From JAKFWI01 sp031398975 (GTDB taxonomy: Bacteria; Pseudomonadota; Alphaproteobacteria; Caulobacterales; Aquidulcibacteraceae), in the NCBI GenBank assembly GCA_031398975.1, contig JANNOI010000041.1, forward strand, positions 62,001 to 126,000: a DNA stretch of 64,000 nt, written 5' to 3'. The translations under genes and the position numbers were made by a program. Positions 8,049-15,618 of the stretch are shown here, piece after piece. Positions within the stretch are counted from its first letter, which is position 1; the number at the start of each line of letters is the position of its first letter. The notes under the pieces are model-generated. The model saw only the letters and a list, made by a program, of their open reading frames with translations, did not search any database and was not told the DNA's origin.

Positions 8049-9353
8049 TCAGCCCGCAACCGAGGAGACCTGGCGCCTCTCGCGTTGCAGCAAGACCTTC
8101 TCCGACAGGAGCGGCCCTTGCCCGGGCTGCGTCCACGGACAGACAGTGATGCAGATCCCGCAGGAATAATGCTCTGCGAAATAGGGCGCGCATTTGTCGA
8201 CGTCGATGAACCACCTATTGACCCCGCGCACGAGTTGCTTGGTGTCGAAAATAGCCTGGGGCGGGCAATTGGTCGTGCAGACTTGGCACGACATGCAAAA
8301 ATCATCGACGCCGATATCGATCGGCCGATCGTACGCCAGGGGCATGTTCGTCATCACGGTCGCCAGGCGGATGTTGGAGCCGTGCTCCTTGCAGATTATG
8401 GAATTGTGCTTGCCGAGCTCGCCGATGCCCGCCGCGATCGCCAGGGGTATGTGCTGCACCTCTGAGGTGTCCGCGCCGAGATTGGTGGCCACGCGCGCAT
8501 CCCAGCCCATCTTCCGCAGACGCTCCGCAATCTTGATCCCGACCCAGGCGGCGTCGCGATAGCCCTTCTGCACCGCAAAGTCTGACTTCTGCGAGGGGCA
8601 CGTCCGCATATCGTCCAGCGGCATCGGGGAGGCGACAACGATGGCGTTCTCGAACGGAACATCGACCCCTTGAAACTTGACGTGATCCGGGATCGGCGTG
8701 ATCCCGACTTTGACTGCGCCGAGCGCCAAGGCGTCCGCCTTGATCGCCTCGGCCATCGCCGCCGGATCGGTGACCGCGATCTGCCTCTTGGCGACCGGGC
8801 CGATCCTTCGCCGGTCCTGCCAGCGCGCGAGCAGCACCACGATGAGCGTTCGCCACGGGGCGATCGTATGGAAAAACCGCTCGAGCCCGCCAAGATAGAT
8901 GTCGTAGCTCGCGCTATGGAAAACCTTGGTCGGCCTGCGAACGTCCGCCTCGTTGTGCCCGTTGATGACATTGCCGGACACGGGCGGGTTTTTGTAGCCG
9001 AACAGCCGCCCCTGAGACGCATCGGGATATTTCTCGATCGTCATAAACCGGCTCTTGCGCGCCTTGTATTGGGTGTTGGGATGGAGATCCGCCTTGGGCT
9101 TGCCGGTGATATCGAAGGGCAGGGCGTGGATGGGTTTGACTTTAAACCCCAACTTGTCCAAGGCCACGAAACGCCCGGCCCGCATGCGTGCGCGGAAATA
9201 GAGCTTCATGAGCTGGCCCTCCGTGGAGGCCAACAGCAGGATGAACAAGCACTGCAGGCCGATCAGGAAATGCCGCAGCACGCGCAGCCTCAAAACATCG
9301 CCCAGACGGAACGCGTAGGCGGAAGGAACCGGGATCGCGCCTCTTTTCGCCAC
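8049..9353 (-). CDS. Reductive-dehalogenase-like protein with two 4Fe-4S clusters
   Basis: 434 residues. The C-terminal half matches the RdhA/QueG fold. GELGKHNSII and RLATVMTNMPL (311-339) are the corrinoid-fold signature. Cluster motifs are C353-X2-C356-X2-C359-X3-C363P and C388 with C398-X2-C401-X3-C405P. There is no twin-arginine signal, but residues about 24-43 form one hydrophobic helix, so it may be anchored on the cytoplasmic side. QueG-type HEAT repeats and the fused reductase domains of aerobic BhbA-type enzymes are absent. It converges on the SDR gene with a 30 bp gap. Reductive dehalogenation of a pathway intermediate is plausible but unproven; another corrinoid-dependent reduction is possible. 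Confidence 0.85.
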   Translation of the reverse strand: MAKRGAIPVPSAYAFRLGDVLRLRVLRHFLIGLQCLFILLLASTEGQLMKLYFRARMRAGRFVALDKLGFKVKPIHALPFDITGKPKADLHPNTQYKARKSRFMTIEKYPDASQGRLFGYKNPPVSGNVINGHNEADVRRPTKVFHSASYDIYLGGLERFFHTIAPWRTLIVVLLARWQDRRRIGPVAKRQIAVTDPAAMAEAIKADALALGAVKVGITPIPDHVKFQGVDVPFENAIVVASPMPLDDMRTCPSQKSDFAVQKGYRDAAWVGIKIAERLRKMGWDARVATNLGADTSEVQHIPLAIAAGIGELGKHNSIICKEHGSNIRLATVMTNMPLAYDRPIDIGVDDFCMSCQVCTTNCPPQAIFDTKQLVRGVNRWFIDVDKCAPYFAEHYSCGICITVCPWTQPGQGPLLSEKVLLQRERRQVSSVAG

Positions 9354-9439
9354 AAAACGCCCCTTTCTTCGGCTTACGCGACCGTGCCGCCGCTTGCGCC
9401 GAAAACCTTCAGGATTCTAAGCGCCGCCACGACGCGCGG

Positions 9440-9452
9440 CTATTATAATTAG
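9440..9452. promoter_or_regulatory. Promoter/operator-like site upstream of the RdhA-like gene
   Basis: CTATTATAATTAG differs at one base from the palindrome at 1437-1449. On the leftward strand it contains a consensus -10 TATAAT (9442-9447), 88 bp before the gene start. The two leftward genes of the island thus share a candidate control site. Between here and 9630 I see no further gene or site. Confidence 0.45.
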
Positions 9453-9630
9453 GGATAAATAACATCCATAGGGCGCTGATGCCGCAACGGTGTGCGCGGC
9501 TGCCTGCGCGCCCGGCAAGGCGCGCCCCGCGCGTCTGCGCAAAGCGCGCGGCGCGCGCCTATTCCGATCCGACAGAGTCGGAGCGGGCTGTGGAAAATAC
9601 CCTAACCGAGAACCGCCTTTGTGGCGGGAT

Positions 9631-10251
9631 TCACGCGGCGAAAGGGATGCCTTGCGGGAGGAAGGGCCGAACGATCGTCATGGCCCGATCGACATAGAAC
9701 GCCTTCTCCCCCACCGGCGCGACATAGTGGATTGCCTCCTCAGCATCGCGCATGGAAGCGCCGCGGGCGATCATCCAAGCGGCGAGATATTGCGAGGCAA
9801 GGCAGCCGCCGGCGGTCGCAACATTGCCGTGCGCCACGAAGGGCGCATCGAGCACCTTTACGCCTGCCTCGATCACCCAAGGCTTGGTCGTGAGATCGGT
9901 GCATGCAGGCAAATCGCCCACCAAACCCAGCTTCGCCAGCAACAGCGTCCCCGAGCATTGCGCACCGATAAGCTGGCGCGACGGATCGAGAGTGATCCGG
10001 GACAGGAGGTCAGCATCGGCGGCGATTTCGCGGGTTTTGATCCCGCTGCCAATCAGGACGGCGTCGGCCTCGCCAGCAAATTCCAAGGGTTTCTGCCGCT
10101 GGACGGTGACCCCGTTCATGGAGGTGACGTGGTCTGTCGGCGCGGTGATATGCGCGGCCCAGCCTTGCGCCGTCATGCGATTAAGGATCGCCGCCGCGAC
10201 GAACGAATCCAGCTCGTTGAACCCTTCGAAGGTAAGAACAGCAATCTGCAT
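9631..10251 (-). CDS. DJ-1/PfpI superfamily protein
   Basis: 206 residues from the ATG at 10251, which has AGGAGG five bases upstream; the longer in-frame start at 10287 lacks one. The nucleophile-elbow cysteine is Cys99 (IGAQCSGTLLLAKLGL), and the N-terminus has the acidic FEGFNELD stretch of the ThiJ/isonitrile-hydratase branch. Members include isonitrile hydratase, glyoxalase III and protein-repair enzymes; the residues visible do not decide between them. It is separated from the RdhA-like gene by a non-coding gap, so it may be an unrelated island passenger. Confidence 0.85.
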   Translation of the reverse strand: MQIAVLTFEGFNELDSFVAAAILNRMTAQGWAAHITAPTDHVTSMNGVTVQRQKPLEFAGEADAVLIGSGIKTREIAADADLLSRITLDPSRQLIGAQCSGTLLLAKLGLVGDLPACTDLTTKPWVIEAGVKVLDAPFVAHGNVATAGGCLASQYLAAWMIARGASMRDAEEAIHYVAPVGEKAFYVDRAMTIVRPFLPQGIPFAA

Positions 10252-10436
10252 GACCGCCTCCTGCGGCGACTGTCGAAGTATCTTCATAAGCTCAAGCCAA
10301 GATAAAAAGAAGGGCGGCGATCAACACGAGGGTGGTAATCCTCGACGCCGAGAAGCGCGCGGCCAAGGGCAAACCGTCACCCATGTCTCGGCAAATCTGC
10401 ACATTGGGCGAAGTGGAGTTTCGGCCTGAGATCGGC

Positions 10437-10760
10437 ATGATGTCCGAGAGCAACCGACCACGCCGGAACTATAGCCAGGCCTTCAAGGCGAAAGTGACGC
10501 TTGCCGAGATACGCGGCGAGAAGACTATGGCGGAGCTGGCCGAGCAGTTCGATCTCCACGCGGGCCAGATTTCGACGTGGCGCGAGCAACTGCTGAAGGG
10601 GGCGAGCGACGTGTTCGGCGGGGCCAGGAAGTCCGATGCGGAAGCGCCAGCGATTGACGTCAAGTCGCTGCACGCCAAAATCGGAGAGCTGAAGCTGGAG
10701 AACGATTTTTTATGCGGCTCGCTCGGTAAGGCGGGACTGTCGCGGAGCGCAAAGCGATGA
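10437..10760 (+). CDS. IS3-family transposase OrfA
   Basis: 107 residues from the ATG pair at 10437/10440. RRNYSQAFKAKVTLAEIRGEKTMAELAEQFDLHAGQISTWREQLL is laid out as the HTH_Tnp_1/transposase_8 helix-turn-helix that binds the IS ends. It is followed by a short helix resembling the OrfA leucine zipper (LHAKIGELKLENDFL). The last four bases overlap the OrfB start, as in IS3 elements that use programmed frameshifting. OrfA looks intact, but the element lacks OrfB catalysis and cannot move by itself. Confidence 0.85.
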   Translation: MMSESNRPRRNYSQAFKAKVTLAEIRGEKTMAELAEQFDLHAGQISTWREQLLKGASDVFGGARKSDAEAPAIDVKSLHAKIGELKLENDFLCGSLGKAGLSRSAKR

Positions 10761-10984
10761 TCAAGCGCAGCCATGATAAGCCGATCGCACGACAGGCAGA
10801 GATGCTCGGGATCAGCCGGGGCGGCGTTTATTATCTGCCTCGCCCGACGCCGGCCACCGATCTTGCGCAGATGCGTCGGATCGACGAATTGCACGTCGCC
10901 TATCCTTTCGCGGGCAGCCGGATGCTGCAAGCGCTGTTGAAGCGCGATGGCGATGAGGTCGGGCGTTGGCATGTTGCGACGCAG
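10757..10984 (+). pseudogene. IS3-family transposase OrfB, 3'-truncated remnant
   Basis: About 75 recognisable residues of OrfB: the N-terminal HTH_21 region LGISRGGVYYLPR and the conserved IDELHVAYPFAGSRML. Similarity stops at about GRWHVAT. The reading frame continues into unrelated DNA that is an out-of-frame reading of the HlyD remnant. The retroviral-integrase DDE domain is absent, so this is non-functional. Confidence 0.8.
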
Positions 10985-11023
10985 GGGGCGGCGCGGCATA
11001 CCATTGAAACCACGGCTGCCCGC

Positions 11024-11801
11024 CTGGAGATCAGAAGCTCGCCTTCTCGACGGCGAGACCCTCTTCGCCAGGGGATACTACCGCCGACGAAGTGCGCCGC
11101 CGCAAAGGCGACCTCATCGCCGCCCAGGAAGCGCTCGCAGGCGCGGAAGGCGATCGCGCAGTGCTCTCCGCCCAACTTGCTGGGCTCAACGCCCGCATCG
11201 AAAAACTTCCCCAAGACACAGCGGCAGCGCGTGCGCAGCTCGAGGGCCGGGCCGCGCAGCTGGCGCAGGCGCGGGCGCAAATGGAGGGGCGCAAAGGTTA
11301 CGAACTCCGGGCGCCGACCGCGGGCCGCGTGAGCGCCGTGCAGGCGACGTTGGGCCAGCCGGCCGATCCGTCGAAGCCTTTGATGACGCTGACGCCGGCT
11401 ACGGCGAGACTGCGGGCGGAGATCTACGCATCCTCCCGCGCCATCGGCTTCATCGCGCCCGGACAGCGGGTGCGGCTGCTTTATGAAGCATTCCCCTACC
11501 AGAAGTTCGGGCCGGCTTGGGGCGTGGCGGACGCGGTGCGGCGACCGTGCTGGCGCCAGCAGAGATTGCGGCCGCAGTGCGGTTGGAAGAGCCGGTTTAC
11601 CGCGTCGCCGTGCGGCTCGACGCACAATCTATCCGCGCTTTCGGCCGCAACGCGCCGCTCACCGCCGGCATGGCTCTCACCGCCGACGTCATGCTGGAAA
11701 AACGCAGCTTTGCGCAATGGGTCCTTGAGCCTGGACTAGCCTTGCGCGCAACCAGCGAGCCCCAACCCGTTTCACCCGTTTCGGCCCCGAGATCAGATTA
11801 A
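11024..11801 (+). pseudogene. HlyD/CvaA-type secretion adaptor, truncated and frameshifted
   Basis: Pieces of one membrane-fusion (HlyD-family) protein are spread over three frames. A first piece (EARLLDGETLFARGYY, from about 11033) joins the 11092-11515 frame (TADEVRRRKGDLIAAQEAL) after a shift near 11078. That frame holds a coiled-coil hairpin and the lipoyl/beta-barrel part (YELRAPTAGRVSAVQ, FPYQKFGPAWG). A second shift near 11515-11545 leads to the C-terminus (EEPVYRVAVRLDAQ and onward) ending at 11801. The FPYQKFG motif is typical of colicin V/bacteriocin export adaptors (CvaA). The N-terminus with its membrane anchor is lost at the IS junction. It is dead unless the shifts are sequencing errors. 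Confidence 0.75.
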
Positions 11802-11816
11802 GAACAGCGATCCTGC

Positions 11817-13073
11817 ATGACCCAGACCAGCACATACTTCCACAAGACAGATCGAAGACAATTCATATTAGGGGCGAGCGCCCTATGTTTTCCGTCAAGC
11901 CGAGCCTTAGCGGATCAGACAGAAACGACGCCCCCCTTCTCCCGGACAAATCATTACGCATCTTATCTGCAAAGTTTACTTTCACGCCCCAAAAAAGGCG
12001 ATGAGTACTATAGCGCAGCAAGCTTTGTGAGTTCTGAGGAGATGGCGCTCCGTTGGAGGGCCAAGGAACACCAAGAGAGTCTCGGCGCTCAGGCCGAAGC
12101 CAGGGATGCTTTAGAGACCGTAAAAACAGTGGCGACTGACTACCGAGTAATACTTCTCAACGAGGCTCATTATTGCTCGCGGCATAGAATGTTCCTAAAC
12201 GACATACTTTCTGAACTCTATCCACTTCATTTTAGATGGCTCGCGGCGGAGACATTCCTTAGCGAATGGCCGGAGCCCAATAGATATCTCCAGGAGTTTC
12301 AGAGAACGGGTTACCTCAGCCCGTTCGCAGGCTGGTACTTGCGGGACCCAGTCTATGCTGAAGCACTAAGAGCGGCCCGCGAGAAGGGCTATAGTTTTAT
12401 TGCTTATGAGCGGACAAAAAGGCAAGACAAAGTGGACGCGGACACCACTGAGCGAATTGAACTCAGAGAGCGATCGCAAGCCAACAACCTCGCCACACAG
12501 ATTAAAAACATTCCAAGGGGGGAAAAAATTTTAGTGTATACTGGATTTGGTCATGTTCGAGAGCATCGCCTTCCCGGGGCCTTTCGGACTCTTGCAATGC
12601 GCCTGTCTGAACTTCTCGGAGAAGATATTCTGACTATTGAGCAAGCAAAGACGGGGTCGATGGGGCCACACGGGACAGATCATACTTTATGTAGATCAAT
12701 TATGCAGCGGTTCGATCCCTCGTCGCCGATTTGCGTACGACAAGGCAATCAGTGGCTAGGGTCGCGTCAGGCGGAGACGGATATCGCCGTCTTCCACCCT
12801 AACAAACCGGACATGTTCGGCCGTCCCTTCTGGCTAAAGAGGCCGGATCGGAAGCGCGTTCCTGTGCCGCTTCATCTCAGCGATGAGGGACCCCATATAG
12901 TCCAAGCGGTGCGGAGAGACGAACCTGAGTTTGCCATCCCGTCCGACCAAGTGTTCTGCCGTCCTGGGACTGCGGAGGTCAGTTTGTGGCTTCCGAAGGG
13001 CACATTCCGAATTCAGATCGAGTGTCCGAAAGGCGTACTGAGACTATCCGAAACTTTGAGCGTAAGTCTATAA
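11817..13073 (+). CDS. Tat-exported ChaN/erythromycin-esterase-like protein
   Basis: 418 residues. A twin-arginine signal is visible (TDRRQFILGA, Arg13-Arg14). The ChaN/TIKI/EreA-type pattern follows: NEAHY at 115-119, His123, Glu145 (AAETF), RERSQANNLATQI near 217-229 and GFGHVRE at 243-249. This matches the E/H constellation of erythromycin esterase and haem-binding ChaN proteins. The C-terminal 120 residues are unassigned. Base composition is visibly lower in GC than every neighbouring gene, which points to recent transfer. It starts 16 bp after the dead export adaptor. Substrate and reaction are unknown. Confidence 0.7.
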   Translation: MTQTSTYFHKTDRRQFILGASALCFPSSRALADQTETTPPFSRTNHYASYLQSLLSRPKKGDEYYSAASFVSSEEMALRWRAKEHQESLGAQAEARDALETVKTVATDYRVILLNEAHYCSRHRMFLNDILSELYPLHFRWLAAETFLSEWPEPNRYLQEFQRTGYLSPFAGWYLRDPVYAEALRAAREKGYSFIAYERTKRQDKVDADTTERIELRERSQANNLATQIKNIPRGEKILVYTGFGHVREHRLPGAFRTLAMRLSELLGEDILTIEQAKTGSMGPHGTDHTLCRSIMQRFDPSSPICVRQGNQWLGSRQAETDIAVFHPNKPDMFGRPFWLKRPDRKRVPVPLHLSDEGPHIVQAVRRDEPEFAIPSDQVFCRPGTAEVSLWLPKGTFRIQIECPKGVLRLSETLSVSL

Positions 13074-13076
13074 GCC

Positions 13077-13664
13077 ATGGCGCTACTTATTGTTACGCAG
13101 CTTATCGACGCAGATGCGTCTTACCTCGCCGCCGAGGTGACCCGACACGGTTACGACGCCATCGAGAGCGGCGTCGCCGATTTGGACGACCCGGCCCTCA
13201 AGGACCGTATCGCCAGCCTCAAGGCCGTGCGCGACCAGTCGCGGGTCGATGCCGAACGCGCATCGGTCATGCTGGAAAGCGCAGGCCAAAAGGCGATCAC
13301 CGCGCCGATGCTCGCCAAGTTCGCGCCGACCGCCCGCCAGCGCATCCGCCTCGACGGCGGCGGCTACCGCCGAGACCATCTCCGCGCGCTCGCCCAGCGC
13401 GTCGAGGTCAACGACGGCGAGGTCCGCATCATGGGATCGAAGTCCGACCTGTTACGGACGCTTGCCGCCGCAGGCGGGGCGGGAACACTGCCAGCCGCAG
13501 TGCCCAGCTTTGTTCCGAAGTGGCGGATGGGGTGGGATTCGAACCCACGGCGGGCTTGCGCCCGCTCCGGTTTTCAAGACCGGCGCCTTAAGCCGCTCGG
13601 CCACCCATCCGGATCGGCGGGAGGCTTGGGCCTTTCGGACCCGCGCCCGCGGCCGTCTTCATAG
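13077..13664 (+). pseudogene. Large serine recombinase, C-terminal fragment reading into tRNA-Ser
   Basis: This frame holds only the end of a site-specific serine recombinase. The coiled-coil stretch with ADLDDPALKDRIASLKAVRDQ and the terminal AQRVEVNDGEVRIMGSKSDLLRTL are typical of the family's C-terminus. The resolvase catalytic domain and zinc ribbon are missing. After VPSFVPKWR the frame runs through the antisense of tRNA-Ser and ends at 13664; that tail (GWDSNPRR) is a read-through artefact common where recombinases integrate beside tRNA genes. It marks the probable attachment site of the left-hand island. Confidence 0.8.
13521..13610 (-). tRNA. tRNA-Ser (anticodon UGA)
   Basis: 90 nt including an encoded CCA end (TGG at 13521-13523 on the + strand). 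Acceptor stem GGATGGG pairs with CCCATCC. The anticodon stem CCGGT/ACCGG encloses loop CTTGAAA with anticodon TGA at 13574-13576. The long variable arm typical of tRNA-Ser (about AGCGGGCGCAAGCCCGC) is present. The T arm is GTGGG-TTCGAAT-CCCAC. Its 3' end faces the serine recombinase fragment, consistent with use as an integration site. Confidence 0.97.
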
Positions 13665-13800
13665 CGTTGTTTTCCGGGCCGTGCACGGGCGGGGCCCGCG
13701 TCGTGAACCGGTGTAAACCCTGTCTCCTTACGCCGTCGCAAGGCTTGGCTGGTAGAGCAGGGGATAAGTCGGGACGTTGGTTTTCTGGGGGGGCGCGCAG

Positions 13801-14340
13801 ATGGGGTTTCCGGGCGGCCGGGTATGGCGGGGCGTTGGGGCGGCGGCGGCGATGCTGGCGTTCACGGGGCCGGCCGAGGCCGATCGGGGCGGACGCCTCG
13901 CCGCCGGCGGGACGGGGCAGGCGAGCGAGCGGGCGCTCGCTACCTATGGCTATGGGCGCAACGCCCCGCCCAATCGCGGCCCGACGCTCGATCTACGCGG
14001 CGCGTTCATCGAGGTGGCGCCGATTGCGCCGCGCGCCTATTGGCGCGACCCGCCCGCGGCGGCGCCTGCGCCTCCGGCCCCGAAGACGCCCGCATCAGGA
14101 CCCTACCGCATCCAGATCGGCGCGTACGCCGATCGCGCCAACGCACAGCGGGCGCGCCTGCGCGCCGCTGAGGCGAACGAGGGCGGGGCGGGCGCGCCTT
14201 GGGTGGAGGAGGCCGGGCCCGCGGGCGAGCCCTTGTTCCGGGTGCGGCTGGGGGGCTGGGCCTCGCGGGCGGAGGCCGAGGCCGCGCGCGCCGCGCTCGC
14301 CCCCTTGGGCTTTCCCGCCGCCATCGTCACCCGGGACTGA
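13801..14340 (+). CDS. SPOR-domain exported protein
   Basis: 179 residues from the ATG at 13801, with a G-rich site upstream. An N-terminal signal peptide (to about PAEA, residue 27) is followed by a Pro/Ala-rich linker. A C-terminal SPOR domain follows at about residues 98-179 (GPYRIQIGAYADRANAQRAR and FRVRLGGWASRAEAEAAR). SPOR domains bind glycan strands lacking stem peptides, so it should act at the septal peptidoglycan in the periplasm. It precedes the D,D-carboxypeptidase gene, a conserved pairing in Alphaproteobacteria. Confidence 0.85.
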   Translation: MGFPGGRVWRGVGAAAAMLAFTGPAEADRGGRLAAGGTGQASERALATYGYGRNAPPNRGPTLDLRGAFIEVAPIAPRAYWRDPPAAAPAPPAPKTPASGPYRIQIGAYADRANAQRARLRAAEANEGGAGAPWVEEAGPAGEPLFRVRLGGWASRAEAEAARAALAPLGFPAAIVTRD

Positions 14341-14454
14341 AGCCGCCCGCCCGCCTTATCACGGGGTTCATTGGAACCCCGTTTGCGCCTCTGCTATGCC
14401 GGGATGAGACCGATCCGCTGCACGAACGCGGCGGGCGACGCCCCGAGGGACCCC

Positions 14455-15618
14455 ATGCAGCGCGCGCGCCGTTTCACCATCTTCGCGGCCCTTCTCTGCC
14501 TGCTCGCGACGCCTTGGGGCCCGGGGCGCGCGCAGACGCTCGACCCCGTGGGCTCCACCGCCAGCCATATCGCGATCCTCGACGCCGCCACCGGGCTCAA
14601 TCTCTATTGCAAACGCTGCACCGAGCCGATGCCGCCGGCCTCGATGAGCAAGCTGATGACGATCATGATCGTAGCCGACCGGCTGAAGGCGGGCTCACTC
14701 ACGATGGAGACGACCTTCCCGGTCAGCGAGAATGCGTGGCGCTACGGGGCCCAGTCCGACGGGTCGCACATGTTCCTGGACCTGAATTCCCGCGTCAGCG
14801 TGCGCGACCTGATGAGCGGGGTGATCATCGTTTCGGCCAATGATGCGTGCGTGGCGCTGGCGGAGGGGATCGCGGGCTCGGAGGCCGCCTTCGTCGACCT
14901 GATGAACGCGCGCGCCCGCAAGCTCGGCCTCAAGACGGCGCGTTTCCGCAACGTCACCGGCCTGCCCGACCCCGAGCACGTCATCAGCGCGGGGGACCTC
15001 GCCGTGCTGGCGCGCCACATCATCGCCGATTATCCCGAGATCTACAGCCTCTACGGCCAGAAGACCTTCACCTATAACGGCAAGACGCAGGAGAACCGCA
15101 ACCCGCTGCTGGCCCGCTTCGCAGGCGCCGACGGCGTCAAGACCGGCCACACCAACGCCTCCGGCTATGGGCTCGTGGGCTCCGCCGCCCTGAACGGCAA
15201 GCGGCGCATCATCGTGTTCAACGGCATGGAGACGATGGCCGCGCGCGCGGCCGAGGCCGAGCGGCTGATGCGGGCGGCCTTCTACGACTTCGACGCGGTG
15301 GAGGCATACAAGGCGGGCCAGACCGTGGGGCAGGCGCAGGTGTGGCTCGGCGGGAAAAAGACCGTTCCGCTCGTCACCGCCGGCCCGGTGCGGATCGGCT
15401 TTCATAGGAGCGCCAAAGAGGCGCTGAAAACGCGCATCGTCTATGACGGCCCTCTGCCCGCGCCGATCAAGAAGGGCGACGTGGTGGCCCGGCTGGTGAT
15501 CGAGGGCGAGGGCGTGGCGCGCCAGTCCGTGCCGCTCGTCGCGGGGGCCAACGTGTCGCGCATGGGCGTGATCGGCAAGGCGATGGTGGGGGCGCGATCG
15601 CTCGCTGGCGGGCAATGA
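14455..15618 (+). CDS. dacF: D-alanyl-D-alanine carboxypeptidase (PBP5/6, DacF type)
   Basis: 387 residues. The signal peptide ends near residue 26 (GRAQ). The penicillin-binding motifs are all present: S63-M-S-K66, S127-A-N129 and K229-T-G231. A C-terminal beta-domain (from about 285) follows. It removes the terminal D-Ala from peptidoglycan stem peptides in the periplasm. I chose the ATG at 14455 because AGGGA precedes it and the signal peptide begins there; an in-frame ATG at 14404 would add 17 residues. The stop overlaps the tmk start (ATGA). Confidence 0.93.
   Translation: MQRARRFTIFAALLCLLATPWGPGRAQTLDPVGSTASHIAILDAATGLNLYCKRCTEPMPPASMSKLMTIMIVADRLKAGSLTMETTFPVSENAWRYGAQSDGSHMFLDLNSRVSVRDLMSGVIIVSANDACVALAEGIAGSEAAFVDLMNARARKLGLKTARFRNVTGLPDPEHVISAGDLAVLARHIIADYPEIYSLYGQKTFTYNGKTQENRNPLLARFAGADGVKTGHTNASGYGLVGSAALNGKRRIIVFNGMETMAARAAEAERLMRAAFYDFDAVEAYKAGQTVGQAQVWLGGKKTVPLVTAGPVRIGFHRSAKEALKTRIVYDGPLPAPIKKGDVVARLVIEGEGVARQSVPLVAGANVSRMGVIGKAMVGARSLAGGQ

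Larger units (their letters stand above)
10437..10984 (+). mobile_element. Truncated IS3-family insertion sequence
   Basis: OrfA and the first part of OrfB of an IS3-type element in the normal overlapping arrangement. The catalytic DDE domain and the right end are missing, and I could not identify terminal inverted repeats. The break at about 10980 joins directly to the decayed HlyD-type gene, which marks a deletion or recombination junction inside the island. Confidence 0.75.

Noticed and set aside
8049..9353. Epoxyqueuosine reductase QueG
   Set aside because: About 190 extra N-terminal residues, no HEAT-repeat C-terminus and a catabolic-island context argue against it, although the 4Fe-4S core is shared.
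13522..13664. C-terminal tail of the recombinase frame with GWDSNPRR
   Set aside because: It is the antisense reading of tRNA-Ser, a known annotation artefact, not protein homology.
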